Made by a program: the position numbers and the translations under genes. A stretch of DNA of 64,000 bases, taken from Ezakiella peruensis. Its GTDB lineage: Bacteria; Bacillota; Clostridia; Tissierellales; Peptoniphilaceae. Each line of letters begins with the position of its first letter. Positions within the stretch are counted from its first letter, which is position 1. Below the pieces are notes generated by a model. That model had not been told where the DNA came from, ran no database searches, and saw nothing but the letters and a program-made list of their open reading frames with translations. Below, in pieces: positions 16,995-25,533 of the stretch. The stretch covers positions 403,723 through 467,722 of the forward strand of contig NZ_LT962469.1 of the NCBI RefSeq assembly GCF_900215725.1. The letters run 5' to 3'.

Positions 16995-17736
16995 TTTACA
17001 GATAAAAAATTTAAATTTTGATATTGATGGAATAAAAATATTAAAAAACATAAACTTAGACCTGGAAGGGCAAAAAATTTATGGAATCATTGGTCCAAAT
17101 GGTAGTGGCAAATCGACTTTATTAAAGGCGATTTATAATAGTTTTAAAAGTCGGGATATGGTCACGATTAATGGAAGCTTGGCAAAAATGTTTACAAATA
17201 ATGAAATGGCAAGGCATATAGCCTTTATGAATCAAATAAATGATAGTATCGAAAATGATTTGAGTGTTAAAGAACTTGTGATAATGGGAAGATATCCTTA
17301 TAAAAAAAGATTTGAATCATATAATAGTCAAGATGAAGAAATTGTTTTGAAAATTTTACAATTAATTGGTATAATAGACCTTGCTTGCAGGCCTATAAAA
17401 AATTTGTCTGGCGGTGAAAGGCAAAGGGCAATACTTGCAAAAACTCTTGCACAAGACACGGATATCATTATGCTCGATGAACCAACCAATCATATTGATG
17501 TTAGATATCAAGTCGAATTGATGAAAATTTTAAAATCGTTGAAAAAATTGGTCATTGTATCCATTCACGATATTTCTCTTGCTGCAAAGTTTTGTGATGA
17601 GCTTATTGTTTTAAATCACGGAGAAATTTTGGCCAAGGGCGAGCCAAGGAATGTTCTTACAAAAGATTTATTAAAAGAAGTTTATGATATAGACTTTAAA
17701 ATTTTGTATGAACCGGAGTTTATAATCTATTTTTAG
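16987..17736 (+). CDS. ABC transporter ATP-binding protein (FecE/BtuD type)
   Basis: The 249-residue ATPase drives the metal-chelate importer. The Walker A loop is GPNGSGKS (36-43), the signature motif LSGGERQR, Walker B IIMLDEPTNH and the switch histidine in SIHDISLA. It overlaps the permease gene by 8 bases and is followed after 8 bases by the binding protein. Confidence 0.93.
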   Translation: MPSLQIKNLNFDIDGIKILKNINLDLEGQKIYGIIGPNGSGKSTLLKAIYNSFKSRDMVTINGSLAKMFTNNEMARHIAFMNQINDSIENDLSVKELVIMGRYPYKKRFESYNSQDEEIVLKILQLIGIIDLACRPIKNLSGGERQRAILAKTLAQDTDIIMLDEPTNHIDVRYQVELMKILKSLKKLVIVSIHDISLAAKFCDELIVLNHGEILAKGEPRNVLTKDLLKEVYDIDFKILYEPEFIIYF

Positions 17737-17744
17737 GAGGAATT

Positions 17745-18797
17745 ATGAAAAGATTATTAGCTTTATTACTTGCAGTTTTCTTTTTAGCTGTTGGATGTAC
17801 AAAGCCAGCTGAGCCAGCAAAAACTGAAGAACCAAAAGTTGCTGAAGAAACTCAAAAAGCTGAAGAAAAGCAAGAAGAAAAACAAGAAGAAAAACAAGAT
17901 GAAGATGAAACCACTTATCCACTTTCGTGGAAGGAAAATTTTGATGGTTCAGAAGTTGAATTTAAAATTGACCATGCTCCTGAAAGGGCGATTTCTATGT
18001 CACAAGCAACAACAGAAATGATGCTTGCAGTTGGTCTAAAAGATCAAATGGTTGGAACTGCATTCTTGGAAGAAGAAATTTATGAAAGCTTAAAAGATGA
18101 TTATGAAAAGGTAAAAGTTTTAAGCGAAAAGTGGCCATCATTAGAAGTATTTATGGCTGAAAATCCTGATTTTACATCAGGTTGGCCAGTACCATTTACC
18201 AAGAGAGCGATAGAAGCTAAAAACTTGATTGAAAAGAATGTAAATATTTTCATTCCTGAATCAATGAAGAGAACAGATGCAAATCTTGAAACAAACTTTG
18301 AAGACCTATTGATGTATGGTAAAATCTTTAACCACAACAAAGAAGCAAAAGCTTTTGTTGATGCACAAAGAGAAAAACTTACAAAAGTTCAAGAAGGTTT
18401 AAAGGACTTACCAGAAAAAAGAGTTTTCATTTATGACTCAGAAGACGGAGACCCATTTACAGTTTATGAAGGATACACCACAAATGTTCTAAAACTTATT
18501 GGTGCAAAAAACATTCTTGCTGACAAGGGCATTGATAAAACTTGGGATAAGGCAAGCTGGGAAGAAATTGTAAAAGAAGATCCAGAATATATTATTGTTG
18601 TTGACTATGGCGTAAGCATTAGAAACACAGATGACTTTGATCAAAAGGTTCAAAAAATGAAAGACAATCCTGTAACAAAAGATATCACTGCTGTTAAGAA
18701 CAATAATTTCATAAGAGTTAAGCTATCAGAAATTACACCTGGTGTAAGGACTGTTGATGCTCTTGAAAGACTTGCAAAAACAATTCATGCAAAATAA
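17745..18797 (+). CDS. Metal-chelate-binding lipoprotein of the ABC importer
   Basis: The 350-residue solute-binding protein has a lipobox LAVGC (Cys18) and then a long low-complexity linker dominated by Lys, Glu and Gln (about 25-55) that spaces the domain from the membrane. The two-lobed FepB/BtuF-type domain starts with the typical PERAISMSQATTEMMLAVGLKDQMVGTA. The ligand (siderophore, haem or corrinoid) cannot be told from sequence. A hairpin terminator follows, ending the nagA-to-transporter gene row. Confidence 0.85.
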   Translation: MKRLLALLLAVFFLAVGCTKPAEPAKTEEPKVAEETQKAEEKQEEKQEEKQDEDETTYPLSWKENFDGSEVEFKIDHAPERAISMSQATTEMMLAVGLKDQMVGTAFLEEEIYESLKDDYEKVKVLSEKWPSLEVFMAENPDFTSGWPVPFTKRAIEAKNLIEKNVNIFIPESMKRTDANLETNFEDLLMYGKIFNHNKEAKAFVDAQREKLTKVQEGLKDLPEKRVFIYDSEDGDPFTVYEGYTTNVLKLIGAKNILADKGIDKTWDKASWEEIVKEDPEYIIVVDYGVSIRNTDDFDQKVQKMKDNPVTKDITAVKNNNFIRVKLSEITPGVRTVDALERLAKTIHAK

Positions 18798-18802
18798 CAC
18801 TT

Positions 18803-18829
18803 AAGACCCGTATTTTTACGAGTCTTTTT
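18803..18829 (+). terminator. Terminator after the ABC importer
   Basis: AAGAC and CGTA pair with TACG and GTCTT across a TTTT loop, with one mismatch, and T residues follow. Confidence 0.75.
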
Positions 18830-18884
18830 ACATATTTCAATAAATAAATTTATCAATTGTATAATCATTAGTGGGGCTCTTTAC

Positions 18885-18913
18885 TTGAAGACTTATATAA
18901 AAGATGATATAAT
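18885..18913 (+). promoter_or_regulatory. SigA-type promoter for the 18935 operon
   Basis: TTGAAG (18885-18890), a 17-base spacer and TATAAT (18908-18913) lie just before the flavin-reductase-like gene. Confidence 0.7.
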
Positions 18914-18934
18914 TTATTTTCGAAGAGGTGTTTT

Positions 18935-19387
18935 ATGAATCACATAATAGACAAGTATTTGGAAAAAGATTTTTTACTTTTTGCAGTCAAAAAAGACGGA
19001 AGCGTAAACGCAATGACTTGCGGTTGGGCGACCGAAGGAATTCTTTTTAATAAGCATGTATTTACTGTTTATGTAAGGAGGTCAAGGTACACTTTTGAAT
19101 TTTTGGAAGAGGCCGACGACTTTTATATAGGAACAGCAAGCCCTGAGATGATAGATTATTTTGGCAGCGTTTCTGGCAGGGACGAGGACAAAATAGCAAA
19201 GGCTGGATTTAAAACTCAAATCAAAGACGGCATCCTTCATGTTGAAGGAGTTTCAAATCTCAAACGCTTAAAAAAGATAATGGCTGTTGATTTTAAAGAC
19301 TATATTATGATTGATGATGAAATAAACAAAAAATATCAAGAAGACAACAGGGGTCACGTGGCCTTTGTAGGTGAAGTGGAGGACTAA
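18935..19387 (+). CDS. Flavin reductase-like domain protein
   Basis: The 150-residue protein fits the small FMN-binding split-barrel flavin reductase family. It has FAVKKDGSVNAMTCGWATEGILFNKHVFTVYVRRSRYTFEFLEEADDFYIG near the N-terminus, where the family binds FMN, and a SGRDEDKIAKAGF helix typical of the clan. It probably reduces flavin or uses it in a redox reaction in the cytoplasm; the partner is unknown. The following SLH gene begins right after its stop. Confidence 0.8.
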   Translation: MNHIIDKYLEKDFLLFAVKKDGSVNAMTCGWATEGILFNKHVFTVYVRRSRYTFEFLEEADDFYIGTASPEMIDYFGSVSGRDEDKIAKAGFKTQIKDGILHVEGVSNLKRLKKIMAVDFKDYIMIDDEINKKYQEDNRGHVAFVGEVED

Positions 19388-20302
19388 ATGAAAAATACAA
19401 GAAAGATGGCACAGGTTTTGGCAATTTTACTTGCAGCTATGATGATAATAGGAGTAATCATATTTGCTATGCCAAATGTTTTTGCAGAAGATGGTGGAAA
19501 GACCGAACTGACCGAAGAAGAAAAGAAAAAAAGAGAAGAGGAAGATTATTGGAGGGCTGTTGAAGCCGACAGACAATATAGGGTTGAGCAATTGCAAAAT
19601 CAAATTTTAAATATGATTGATCAATTTAAGGGTAAGCCAGGATATTATGGGGCTGTTCAAAAGTTGGAAAAATTCTTGGACTCTGTAAATCCACGCGACA
19701 TTTTAGACCCAAGAGATTATGAAGCTGCGATTGCTGCCTTTAAAAAAGATGACTCTGAACTCCAATCTAAACCATTATTAAAGGGCGATGAAAAAAATAA
19801 TTTTAACCCGGACAACAACTTAACAAGGGCTGAATTCGCCATGGTCCTTGCAAGGATGGACAATCAAATCTTTTTGGGTACAGGCGAAAACTGGTACCAA
19901 GAAGCCATGAATCACGCTAAGACAAGAGGCTACTTAAAAGGCGATGATAGTGGTGATATGATGCCTATGAAAAATATTTCTTTGGCTGAAGTTGTAACTG
20001 TTTTTGTTAGATACAAGGGCTTTACAAAGATGGAAGGCAATATGTCAAAGGTTCCAGAAAATCACTGGGCAAAGGGTGATATGCAAAGAGCTTACATGGA
20101 TGGCTGGATTAGTGCCATTGAAAACATCAGCGATTGTGACCGCCCAATTACAAGAGGCGAATTAGCTTCTATCTTAACCAAGGTAAGACAAATTAAAATT
20201 GACAAGCAAAAGATGGATGAACAAATCGGTCTTTACAAGAGATTTTTTGATGTAAACAAGGGCAACAGATATTATTACGATATTTTAGTTAATACGAAGT
20301 AA
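19388..20302 (+). CDS. Exported SLH-domain protein
   Basis: The 304-residue protein has an N-terminal signal segment (about residues 8-34, ending NVFAED) and a charged coiled region. From about residue 130 it has S-layer homology repeats, seen as NNLTRAEFAMVLARM, YLKGDDSGDMMPMKNISLAEVVTVFVRY and ENHWAKGDMQRAYMDGWI followed by PITRGELASILTKVRQ. SLH repeats bind pyruvylated wall polymer. It is sandwiched between a cytoplasmic flavin enzyme and tmk, with no spacing on either side. Confidence 0.85.
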   Translation: MKNTRKMAQVLAILLAAMMIIGVIIFAMPNVFAEDGGKTELTEEEKKKREEEDYWRAVEADRQYRVEQLQNQILNMIDQFKGKPGYYGAVQKLEKFLDSVNPRDILDPRDYEAAIAAFKKDDSELQSKPLLKGDEKNNFNPDNNLTRAEFAMVLARMDNQIFLGTGENWYQEAMNHAKTRGYLKGDDSGDMMPMKNISLAEVVTVFVRYKGFTKMEGNMSKVPENHWAKGDMQRAYMDGWISAIENISDCDRPITRGELASILTKVRQIKIDKQKMDEQIGLYKRFFDVNKGNRYYYDILVNTK

Positions 20303-20904
20303 TGGGCAAGTTTATTGTTATAGAAGGCCCTGATGGAACTGGCAAGAGTACAGTTATAGAGGGCTTAAAGAGAGTTTACAAAGATAAAAATATAAAATAT
20401 TTTAGAGAGCCAGGTGGGTCGGAAGTTGGCGAAAAAATTAGGACCATACTTTTGAACAAGGACACTCAAATTTCGTCGGCAACGGAAGCCTTGCTCTTTG
20501 CAGCTATGCGGAGCGAAAACTACGAGATGCTAAAAAAAGATCTGAAAGATTACGATCTGATAATTGCAGATAGGTTTTTGATGTCCAGCATCTGCTATCA
20601 GGGAGCAGGCCTTGAACTCGGCGTTAAAGATGTTGAGATGGTTAACGATTTTGCCCTCAAGGGATTTAGGCCTGATTTAAATATTCTACTCATGTTAAAT
20701 GCAGACGAAGGTATTGACCGCAAGATTCAGGAGAGAGAGCTGGATAGGCTTGAGCTAAGAGGTCTTGACTTTCACAAGAGGGTTGTAAGCGAATACAAAA
20801 AGTTTATTAAAAGCCAAGGGGTCAAGGTAGTCGACGCATCCAGAAGCAAGGAAGAAGTTCTTTCGGATGTTGTAGAAATTATCGATGGCGAAATGGGCTG
20901 GTAA
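20302..20904 (+). CDS. tmk: Thymidylate kinase
   Basis: This phosphorylates dTMP to dTDP. The 200-residue protein has the P-loop GPDGTGKST (9-17), FREPGGSEVGEKIR and the DRFLMSSICYQGAGLELG stretch, which binds the nucleotide base and monophosphate. The start codon shares one base with the stop of the SLH gene. The usual Firmicutes order tmk, darA, holB, ricT is kept downstream. Confidence 0.95.
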   Translation: MGKFIVIEGPDGTGKSTVIEGLKRVYKDKNIKYFREPGGSEVGEKIRTILLNKDTQISSATEALLFAAMRSENYEMLKKDLKDYDLIIADRFLMSSICYQGAGLELGVKDVEMVNDFALKGFRPDLNILLMLNADEGIDRKIQERELDRLELRGLDFHKRVVSEYKKFIKSQGVKVVDASRSKEEVLSDVVEIIDGEMGW

Positions 20905-20906
20905 TC

Positions 20907-20935
20907 TTGATAAAATTAAATGACTATGTTATAAT
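20907..20935 (+). promoter_or_regulatory. SigA-type promoter for darA-holB
   Basis: TTGATA (20907-20912), a 17-base spacer and TATAAT (20930-20935) stand 50 bases before darA. Confidence 0.75.
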
Positions 20936-20986
20936 AAAGTAAGAAATAATTCGTATTTTTCAAAAACAACAATGGGAGGTAGAGAT

Positions 20987-21313
20987 ATGAAATTATTGGT
21001 AGCTATTGTTCAAGACGCAGACGTAAATGCTCTTGTAGAAGAACTTACTGAAAAGAAATACAGACTCACTAGACTTTCAAGTACTGGTGGATTTTTAAAA
21101 TCAGGCAACACAACTCTTTTAATTGGTGTTGAAGACAATTTGCTGGATGATGCACTTGAAATTATCGAACACAATTGCAAGCAAAGAGAAATCACCACAT
21201 CACTTCTAACAGTTACTATGCCAGGAGATGCTTTCATACCATATCCTTTGGAAGTAAAGGTTGGGGGCGCAACAGTATTTGTGCTGGATGTAGATCAATT
21301 CGTTAGAATATAA
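20987..21313 (+). CDS. darA: Cyclic-di-AMP receptor protein (PII-like)
   Basis: The 108-residue protein matches the DarA/PstA family, a trimeric PII-like c-di-AMP sensor. It has MKLLVAIVQDADVNALVEELTEKKYRLTRLSSTGGFLKSGNTTLLIGVED and the C-terminal ATVFVLDVDQF strand. The ATG at 20987 was chosen because GGGAGG lies about 8 bases upstream; an in-frame codon at 20972 is too close to that site. Its stop overlaps the holB start (TAATG). Confidence 0.92.
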   Translation: MKLLVAIVQDADVNALVEELTEKKYRLTRLSSTGGFLKSGNTTLLIGVEDNLLDDALEIIEHNCKQREITTSLLTVTMPGDAFIPYPLEVKVGGATVFVLDVDQFVRI

Positions 21314-22167
21314 TGATTCTTGGTAACGAAAAGGCAAATAAAATATTAGAAGAACTTTTAAAAAGAGACACACTTTCTATATGTTTGAGTGGTCCAGAAG
21401 GTCTGGGGAAAAAATCAAAGGCCCTAGAGCTTATTGGACAAATTTTAAAGGTAAATACAGATGAGGCGGCAGTTCATGCCGACCTCTTTTTTGTAGAGCC
21501 GACTAATTCTCTTATCAAACTTGAAAAAATTCGTGAGCTATTGGAATTTTCGCATTTAAAATCCTATTCGGGTGGTAGGAAGTTTGCTCTGATAAATGAC
21601 GCTCATCTCATGAATACGGAGAGCCAAAATGCCTTATTAAAAATTTTGGAAGATCCACCTGAGGGTCAAACCATAATTTTAATTACTGATAAATATGATG
21701 AGCTTTTGTCGACAATTAGAAGTAGGCTAATTAAAGTCTCTTATAAAAAACTGACGGACGATGAAATAAAAACCGCTGTGGGGAGAGACCTTTCTACAGA
21801 AGTTTTGATTCTGGCAGACGGTAGCGTGTCCAAGGCAAAATATTATATGGATTATGATATGAGTGGCCTCACTGATTTTGTAAGGGCTTTTTTGTACAGG
21901 GATGGAAATTATACAACTAAAGACCCTGAGGCCGAAGACTTTAAAGTTATGGCTACCTATGCAATCTGTGTTTTAAAAGAAATGAGAAAAATTTCCTGTG
22001 GTGGCAAGTCGGATTTACATGATGCCAATATTTTTCAAAATAAATTAAAAATTAGGGCAGAGATTATAGATAGGCTGCTTATTAAATTGGACCAGGCCAT
22101 GAGCTTATATATGGGAAATTTTAATAAGAAAAATATTTTTGCAGACTTAATGATGGGTGATTTTTAG
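21313..22167 (+). CDS. holB: DNA polymerase III delta' subunit
   Basis: The 284-residue clamp-loader subunit helps load the sliding clamp. It has a DnaX-like AAA fold with GPEGLGKKSKALELIG in the P-loop place, then KIRELLEFSHLKSYSGGRKFALINDAHLMNTESQNALLKILEDPPEGQTIILIT, the standard holB core, and IRSRL in the sensor region. Overlap with darA and proximity to tmk and ricT match the conserved Firmicutes arrangement. Confidence 0.92.
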   Translation: MILGNEKANKILEELLKRDTLSICLSGPEGLGKKSKALELIGQILKVNTDEAAVHADLFFVEPTNSLIKLEKIRELLEFSHLKSYSGGRKFALINDAHLMNTESQNALLKILEDPPEGQTIILITDKYDELLSTIRSRLIKVSYKKLTDDEIKTAVGRDLSTEVLILADGSVSKAKYYMDYDMSGLTDFVRAFLYRDGNYTTKDPEAEDFKVMATYAICVLKEMRKISCGGKSDLHDANIFQNKLKIRAEIIDRLLIKLDQAMSLYMGNFNKKNIFADLMMGDF

Positions 22168-22169
22168 AT

Positions 22170-22198
22170 TTGTTATTATTAAAAAAATATGATAAAAT
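22170..22198 (+). promoter_or_regulatory. SigA-type promoter for ricT
   Basis: TTGTTA (22170-22175), a 17-base spacer and TAAAAT (22193-22198) lie between holB and ricT. Confidence 0.6.
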
Positions 22199-22218
22199 AA
22201 GCTTGTAAGGAGGGATTT

Positions 22219-23073
22219 ATGGTTAGAGTTGTAGGTATACAATTCAACGACTCCGGTAAAATATATAGTTTTGACAGTCTTGATTTAGATATAAAAGTGG
22301 GCGATGGTGTTGTTGTTGAAACCATTCACGGCAAGGAACTGGGCTTTGCAAGAGAGGCCAGCTATGACCGTGATGAAGAGGAAATCGGCAGACAATTAAA
22401 GCCCGTTATAAGGATTGCAACAGAATACGATCTTGAAAGATATAGGGAAAATGTTATCAAGGCCTCAGAGGCTTCTGAAGTTTTTAAAGACTTGGTAGAG
22501 AAACATAATCTAGAAATGAAGCTCGTAGACTGTGCCTATACATTTGACAATCAAAAGTTATTATTTTATTTCACTGCCGATGGGCGTGTGGATTTCCGTG
22601 AGCTGGTAAAAGAGCTTGCTTATATTTACAAAACCAGAATAGAGCTTAGACAAATCGGTGTAAGAGACGGGGCCAGAATGTTAGGAGGCCTTGGTCCATG
22701 TGGCCAAGAGCTTTGCTGCTCGCGTTTCTTAAAAGATTTTGACAATGTTACTATCAGGATGGCCAAAGACCAAGGCTTATCGCTAACTCCATCCAAGATT
22801 AGCGGTATGTGCGGCAGGTTGATGTGCTGTTTGAGATATGAGCAAGATGTCTACGAAGAAAGACTAAAAGAATTACCAGACCTAAAGGAAATTGTCATCA
22901 CGCCTGAGGGAGAGGGAAAAGTCGTTGAGAGATATGCAATTAAAGACGAGGTAAAGGTTCAAATTGAAAAAAATGATTCCTTTGAATACCATGTTTTTAA
23001 TGTGAGTGATTTAAAGAAAAAGAATAGAAGGGATTGCGAAAATTGCAAGTGCCCTAACAAGGATAATAATTAA
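22219..23073 (+). CDS. ricT: PSP1 domain protein RicT (YaaT)
   Basis: In B. subtilis RicT works with RicA and RicF in a [4Fe-4S]-containing complex that stimulates RNase Y processing of mRNAs. The 284-residue protein keeps the PSP1 cysteine clusters GPCGQELCCSRFL and SGMCGRLMCCLRYE, and ends with an extra Cys-rich tail (DCENCKCPNK). RicA and RicF are not visible in the window. Confidence 0.88.
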   Translation: MVRVVGIQFNDSGKIYSFDSLDLDIKVGDGVVVETIHGKELGFAREASYDRDEEEIGRQLKPVIRIATEYDLERYRENVIKASEASEVFKDLVEKHNLEMKLVDCAYTFDNQKLLFYFTADGRVDFRELVKELAYIYKTRIELRQIGVRDGARMLGGLGPCGQELCCSRFLKDFDNVTIRMAKDQGLSLTPSKISGMCGRLMCCLRYEQDVYEERLKELPDLKEIVITPEGEGKVVERYAIKDEVKVQIEKNDSFEYHVFNVSDLKKKNRRDCENCKCPNKDNN

Positions 23074-23080
23074 TTTTAGG

Positions 23081-23105
23081 AGGCTGGTTGGACCAGCCTT
23101 TTTTA
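23081..23105 (+). terminator. Terminator after ricT
   Basis: AGGCTGGT (23081-23088) pairs with ACCAGCCT (23092-23099) around a TGG loop, followed by a T-run. Confidence 0.9.
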
Positions 23106-23209
23106 TTTACTAAAATTATTTAGTAAAATTATAAGATTTCAATTAATTAACAGATTAAAAAAACTTCAATGGGGTAAAATTATATTAGGGATACAAATAG
23201 GAGGCCAGG

Positions 23210-23755
23210 ATGGACAATAAGGATAAAAAAAGAAAGCGAATCTTATATATTTCTATAGCTATTATTGTTTTATTAATCATTTCGGTGGTTTATTTTATGG
23301 TTGCCACCAAGAAAAAAGAACAGAAATATAATGAAGAGATGGCCAGGGCTATTACAAACATTGCGGATAACATAGTCTATGATTATGTGTACTCGGATGA
23401 AAATATTGACCCAACCGAGATTAAGCTCTACTTCGATTTGGATGGCAAGGTTTTTGCCAGGAAACTCGGCGATAGTGTAGAGCAAGTAGATGGGGCATTA
23501 TTTGTAAATTACGACGGTAAGCAATCGGTAGTAGTCATATTGCCTGAACCTGTAATAATGGATTACAAGTTAAATGTTAAAGCTTCTTCAGATGAAGGCT
23601 TTATTGAACAAAACAAGGCCGTAAGCGACAAAAAAATAGAAATCGAAAATGAATTCTTAGCAAACGGAGCCAAAGAAGTTGTTACAGATAGGCTAAAGGC
23701 CGTTCTTACAGAGTACCTTAAAGCCAAAGGCTATAAGGATATAGAATTTAAATAG
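23210..23755 (+). CDS. Membrane-anchored protein of unknown function
   Basis: The 181-residue protein starts with a basic cap (KDKKRKR), one membrane segment (about residues 11-31) and then an extracytoplasmic domain with no recognised motif. A GGAGG ribosome binding site precedes the ATG. It ends 9 bases before the cystine symporter gene and probably shares its transcript, which hints at a transport or sensing link but proves nothing. Confidence 0.65.
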   Translation: MDNKDKKRKRILYISIAIIVLLIISVVYFMVATKKKEQKYNEEMARAITNIADNIVYDYVYSDENIDPTEIKLYFDLDGKVFARKLGDSVEQVDGALFVNYDGKQSVVVILPEPVIMDYKLNVKASSDEGFIEQNKAVSDKKIEIENEFLANGAKEVVTDRLKAVLTEYLKAKGYKDIEFK

Positions 23756-23764
23756 GAGGGAGCT

Positions 23765-25123
23765 ATGTATTTATTAATTATTTTAATTTTCGCCCTTTTG
23801 ATGTTTGGCGTAAATTACATGAAAAAACTAAACATCTCTTTCAATGTTAGGGTTATTTCAGCCCTAGTTATAGGAATCATTTTTGGTGTTGTCCTTCAAT
23901 TGGTCGCACCAAAAGAACAAATCGGAAAGGCAATGAGTTGGATCACCCTTGTTGGTAGCGGTTATGTCAGGCTCTTAAGGATGATTGTATTCCCACTAGT
24001 TTTTGTTTCAATCACAAAGGCTATAGCCAACCAAGAAAAGAATGTTGGTAGGTCAGCAGCAAAAATTATGGCAGTACTCATGGTAACTGTAGCTATTTCT
24101 GCACTAGTCGGAGCTTTGACATCATCAGTCTTTAATCTAACAGCAGAAGGACTACAATCCTCAACAGCAGAAGTTGAACGTGGGGAAAAACTTTTGGAAA
24201 CCATGCACAACTTTGAAGCAAAACCAGTTCAACAACAAATTTTGGAAATCATTCCAACAAACCCATTCTATGCTCTTACAGGTCAAGGATCAAACGCAAC
24301 CCTTGCAACAGTATTTTTTGCAGCAATGCTGGGACTTGCAGCCCTATATTTAAAACGTGCAAACGTAAAGAGCGCAGATTTGTTTATTGATGTATTAAAT
24401 TCATTCTCAGATGTTATTATGAGAATGGTAAAGATCGTTCTAAGATTAACTCCATACGGTGTTATGGCTCTTATGGCTAATGTTATGGCGACTTCGAATT
24501 ACTCAGAAGTCTTGAGGCTTCTATCATTTATCTTGGCAAGCTATGTAGCAATAATCATTATGTTTATCATTCACGGCTTGATTATCGGAGCATTTGGACT
24601 AAATCCATTTACCTTCTTTAGAAAATCAATGCCTAACTTTATGTTTGCCTTCACATCAAGGTCAAGCTCTGGTACACTTCCTATTACCATTACAAATATG
24701 GAAGAAAACCTTGGTGTACCATCAGGCATTGCAAACTTAGCAGGTAGCTTGGGTACAAGTATCGGTCAAAATGGTTGTGCTGGTATTTATCCTGCAATGC
24801 TAGCTGTTATGATTGCACCAACAGTGGGTATAAATCCATTGTCAATTGGATTCCTGGCAAAACTTGTTATAGTAACTGCTCTGGGATCATTTGGTATTGT
24901 TGGCGTTGGCGGAGGAGCAACATTTGCAGCCATCGTTGTATTATCAAGTATGGGGCTTCCAATTGAGCTTGCAGGTCTACTCATCGCTATTGAACCACTA
25001 ATCGACATGGGTAGAACAGCCCTCAATGTTAGTGACTCTGTTGTAGCTGGCGTTGTAGCTGCTAAATCAGAAGGTGTTATAGACGAAGAAATTTATAACA
25101 GAGCTCAAATAGTTTCTGAATAA
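23765..25123 (+). CDS. tcyP: L-cystine symporter of the dicarboxylate/amino acid:cation (DAACS) family
   Basis: The 452-residue sodium-coupled symporter has about eight membrane helices plus two re-entrant loops. The HP1 serine motif reads FTSRSSSGTLPITI, and the substrate region reads NLAGSLGTSIGQNGCAGIYPAMLA. The arrangement and the MYLLIILIFALLMFGVNYMKK start resemble TcyP-type cystine carriers more than glutamate carriers. It is followed after 19 bases by a selenoprotein gene, consistent with a thiol/selenium redox theme. Confidence 0.82.
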   Translation: MYLLIILIFALLMFGVNYMKKLNISFNVRVISALVIGIIFGVVLQLVAPKEQIGKAMSWITLVGSGYVRLLRMIVFPLVFVSITKAIANQEKNVGRSAAKIMAVLMVTVAISALVGALTSSVFNLTAEGLQSSTAEVERGEKLLETMHNFEAKPVQQQILEIIPTNPFYALTGQGSNATLATVFFAAMLGLAALYLKRANVKSADLFIDVLNSFSDVIMRMVKIVLRLTPYGVMALMANVMATSNYSEVLRLLSFILASYVAIIIMFIIHGLIIGAFGLNPFTFFRKSMPNFMFAFTSRSSSGTLPITITNMEENLGVPSGIANLAGSLGTSIGQNGCAGIYPAMLAVMIAPTVGINPLSIGFLAKLVIVTALGSFGIVGVGGGATFAAIVVLSSMGLPIELAGLLIAIEPLIDMGRTALNVSDSVVAGVVAAKSEGVIDEEIYNRAQIVSE

Positions 25124-25142
25124 AAAAGAGGAGGATTTAACA

Positions 25143-25427
25143 ATGAAAGTTATTTTAGAAGATAAGGTATATGGTTACCTAAAAAAGAAAAATTCAAATG
25201 AAATAACGGTTGATATAGAAGGTTGTGCTAGCTGAGGCGTTGAACCAAATCCAAGCGTGACCTTGGGAAAACCAAAAGAAAATATTGACGACTTTGACCT
25301 CTATGAGGTTAATGGAGTAAATGTTTATGTAACAGTTGCAGCAAACACTAAAGCCGGAGAGTTGACTGTAGCTTATAGGAAGATATTATTCAGTGAGAAA
25401 CTGATCGTAGAAGGTTTGGCTTTTTAA
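25143..25427 (+). CDS. HesB-like / CC-Se motif selenoprotein with in-frame UGA (Sec31)
   Basis: The frame runs from ATG at 25143 to TAA at 25425-25427, 94 residues, interrupted only by TGA at 25233-25235 (codon 31). The context is G27-C28-A-S-Sec31-G32, a CxxU redox-type motif. A SECIS-like hairpin follows: CCAAG (25251-25255) and CTTGG (25262-25266) enclose loop CGTGAC, 20 bases after the UGA, with G among the first two loop bases as in bacterial SECIS elements. RBS GAGGA lies about 12 bases upstream. Known small selenoproteins of this type in Clostridia have no proven function. It lies 19 bases after the cystine symporter. It carries no second Cys pair, so an IscA-like iron-sulfur role is doubtful. 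Confidence 0.88.
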
Positions 25428-25533
25428 TTCGTAAGTTTTATTGGCTGATACCTATGGACTTATGTTATATTTTAACATGCTTTGGGTATAAAAACCTCGT
25501 AAAAGATAAACATATTTTATAAGGAGGTATAAT

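Noticed and set aside
25233-25235. TGA inside the 25143-25427 frame read as a nonsense mutation or pseudogene
   Set aside because: The frame is otherwise intact on both sides, the TGA lies in a CxxU motif, and a SECIS-like hairpin stands at the right distance. The window also holds grdA, so Sec insertion is expected in this organism.
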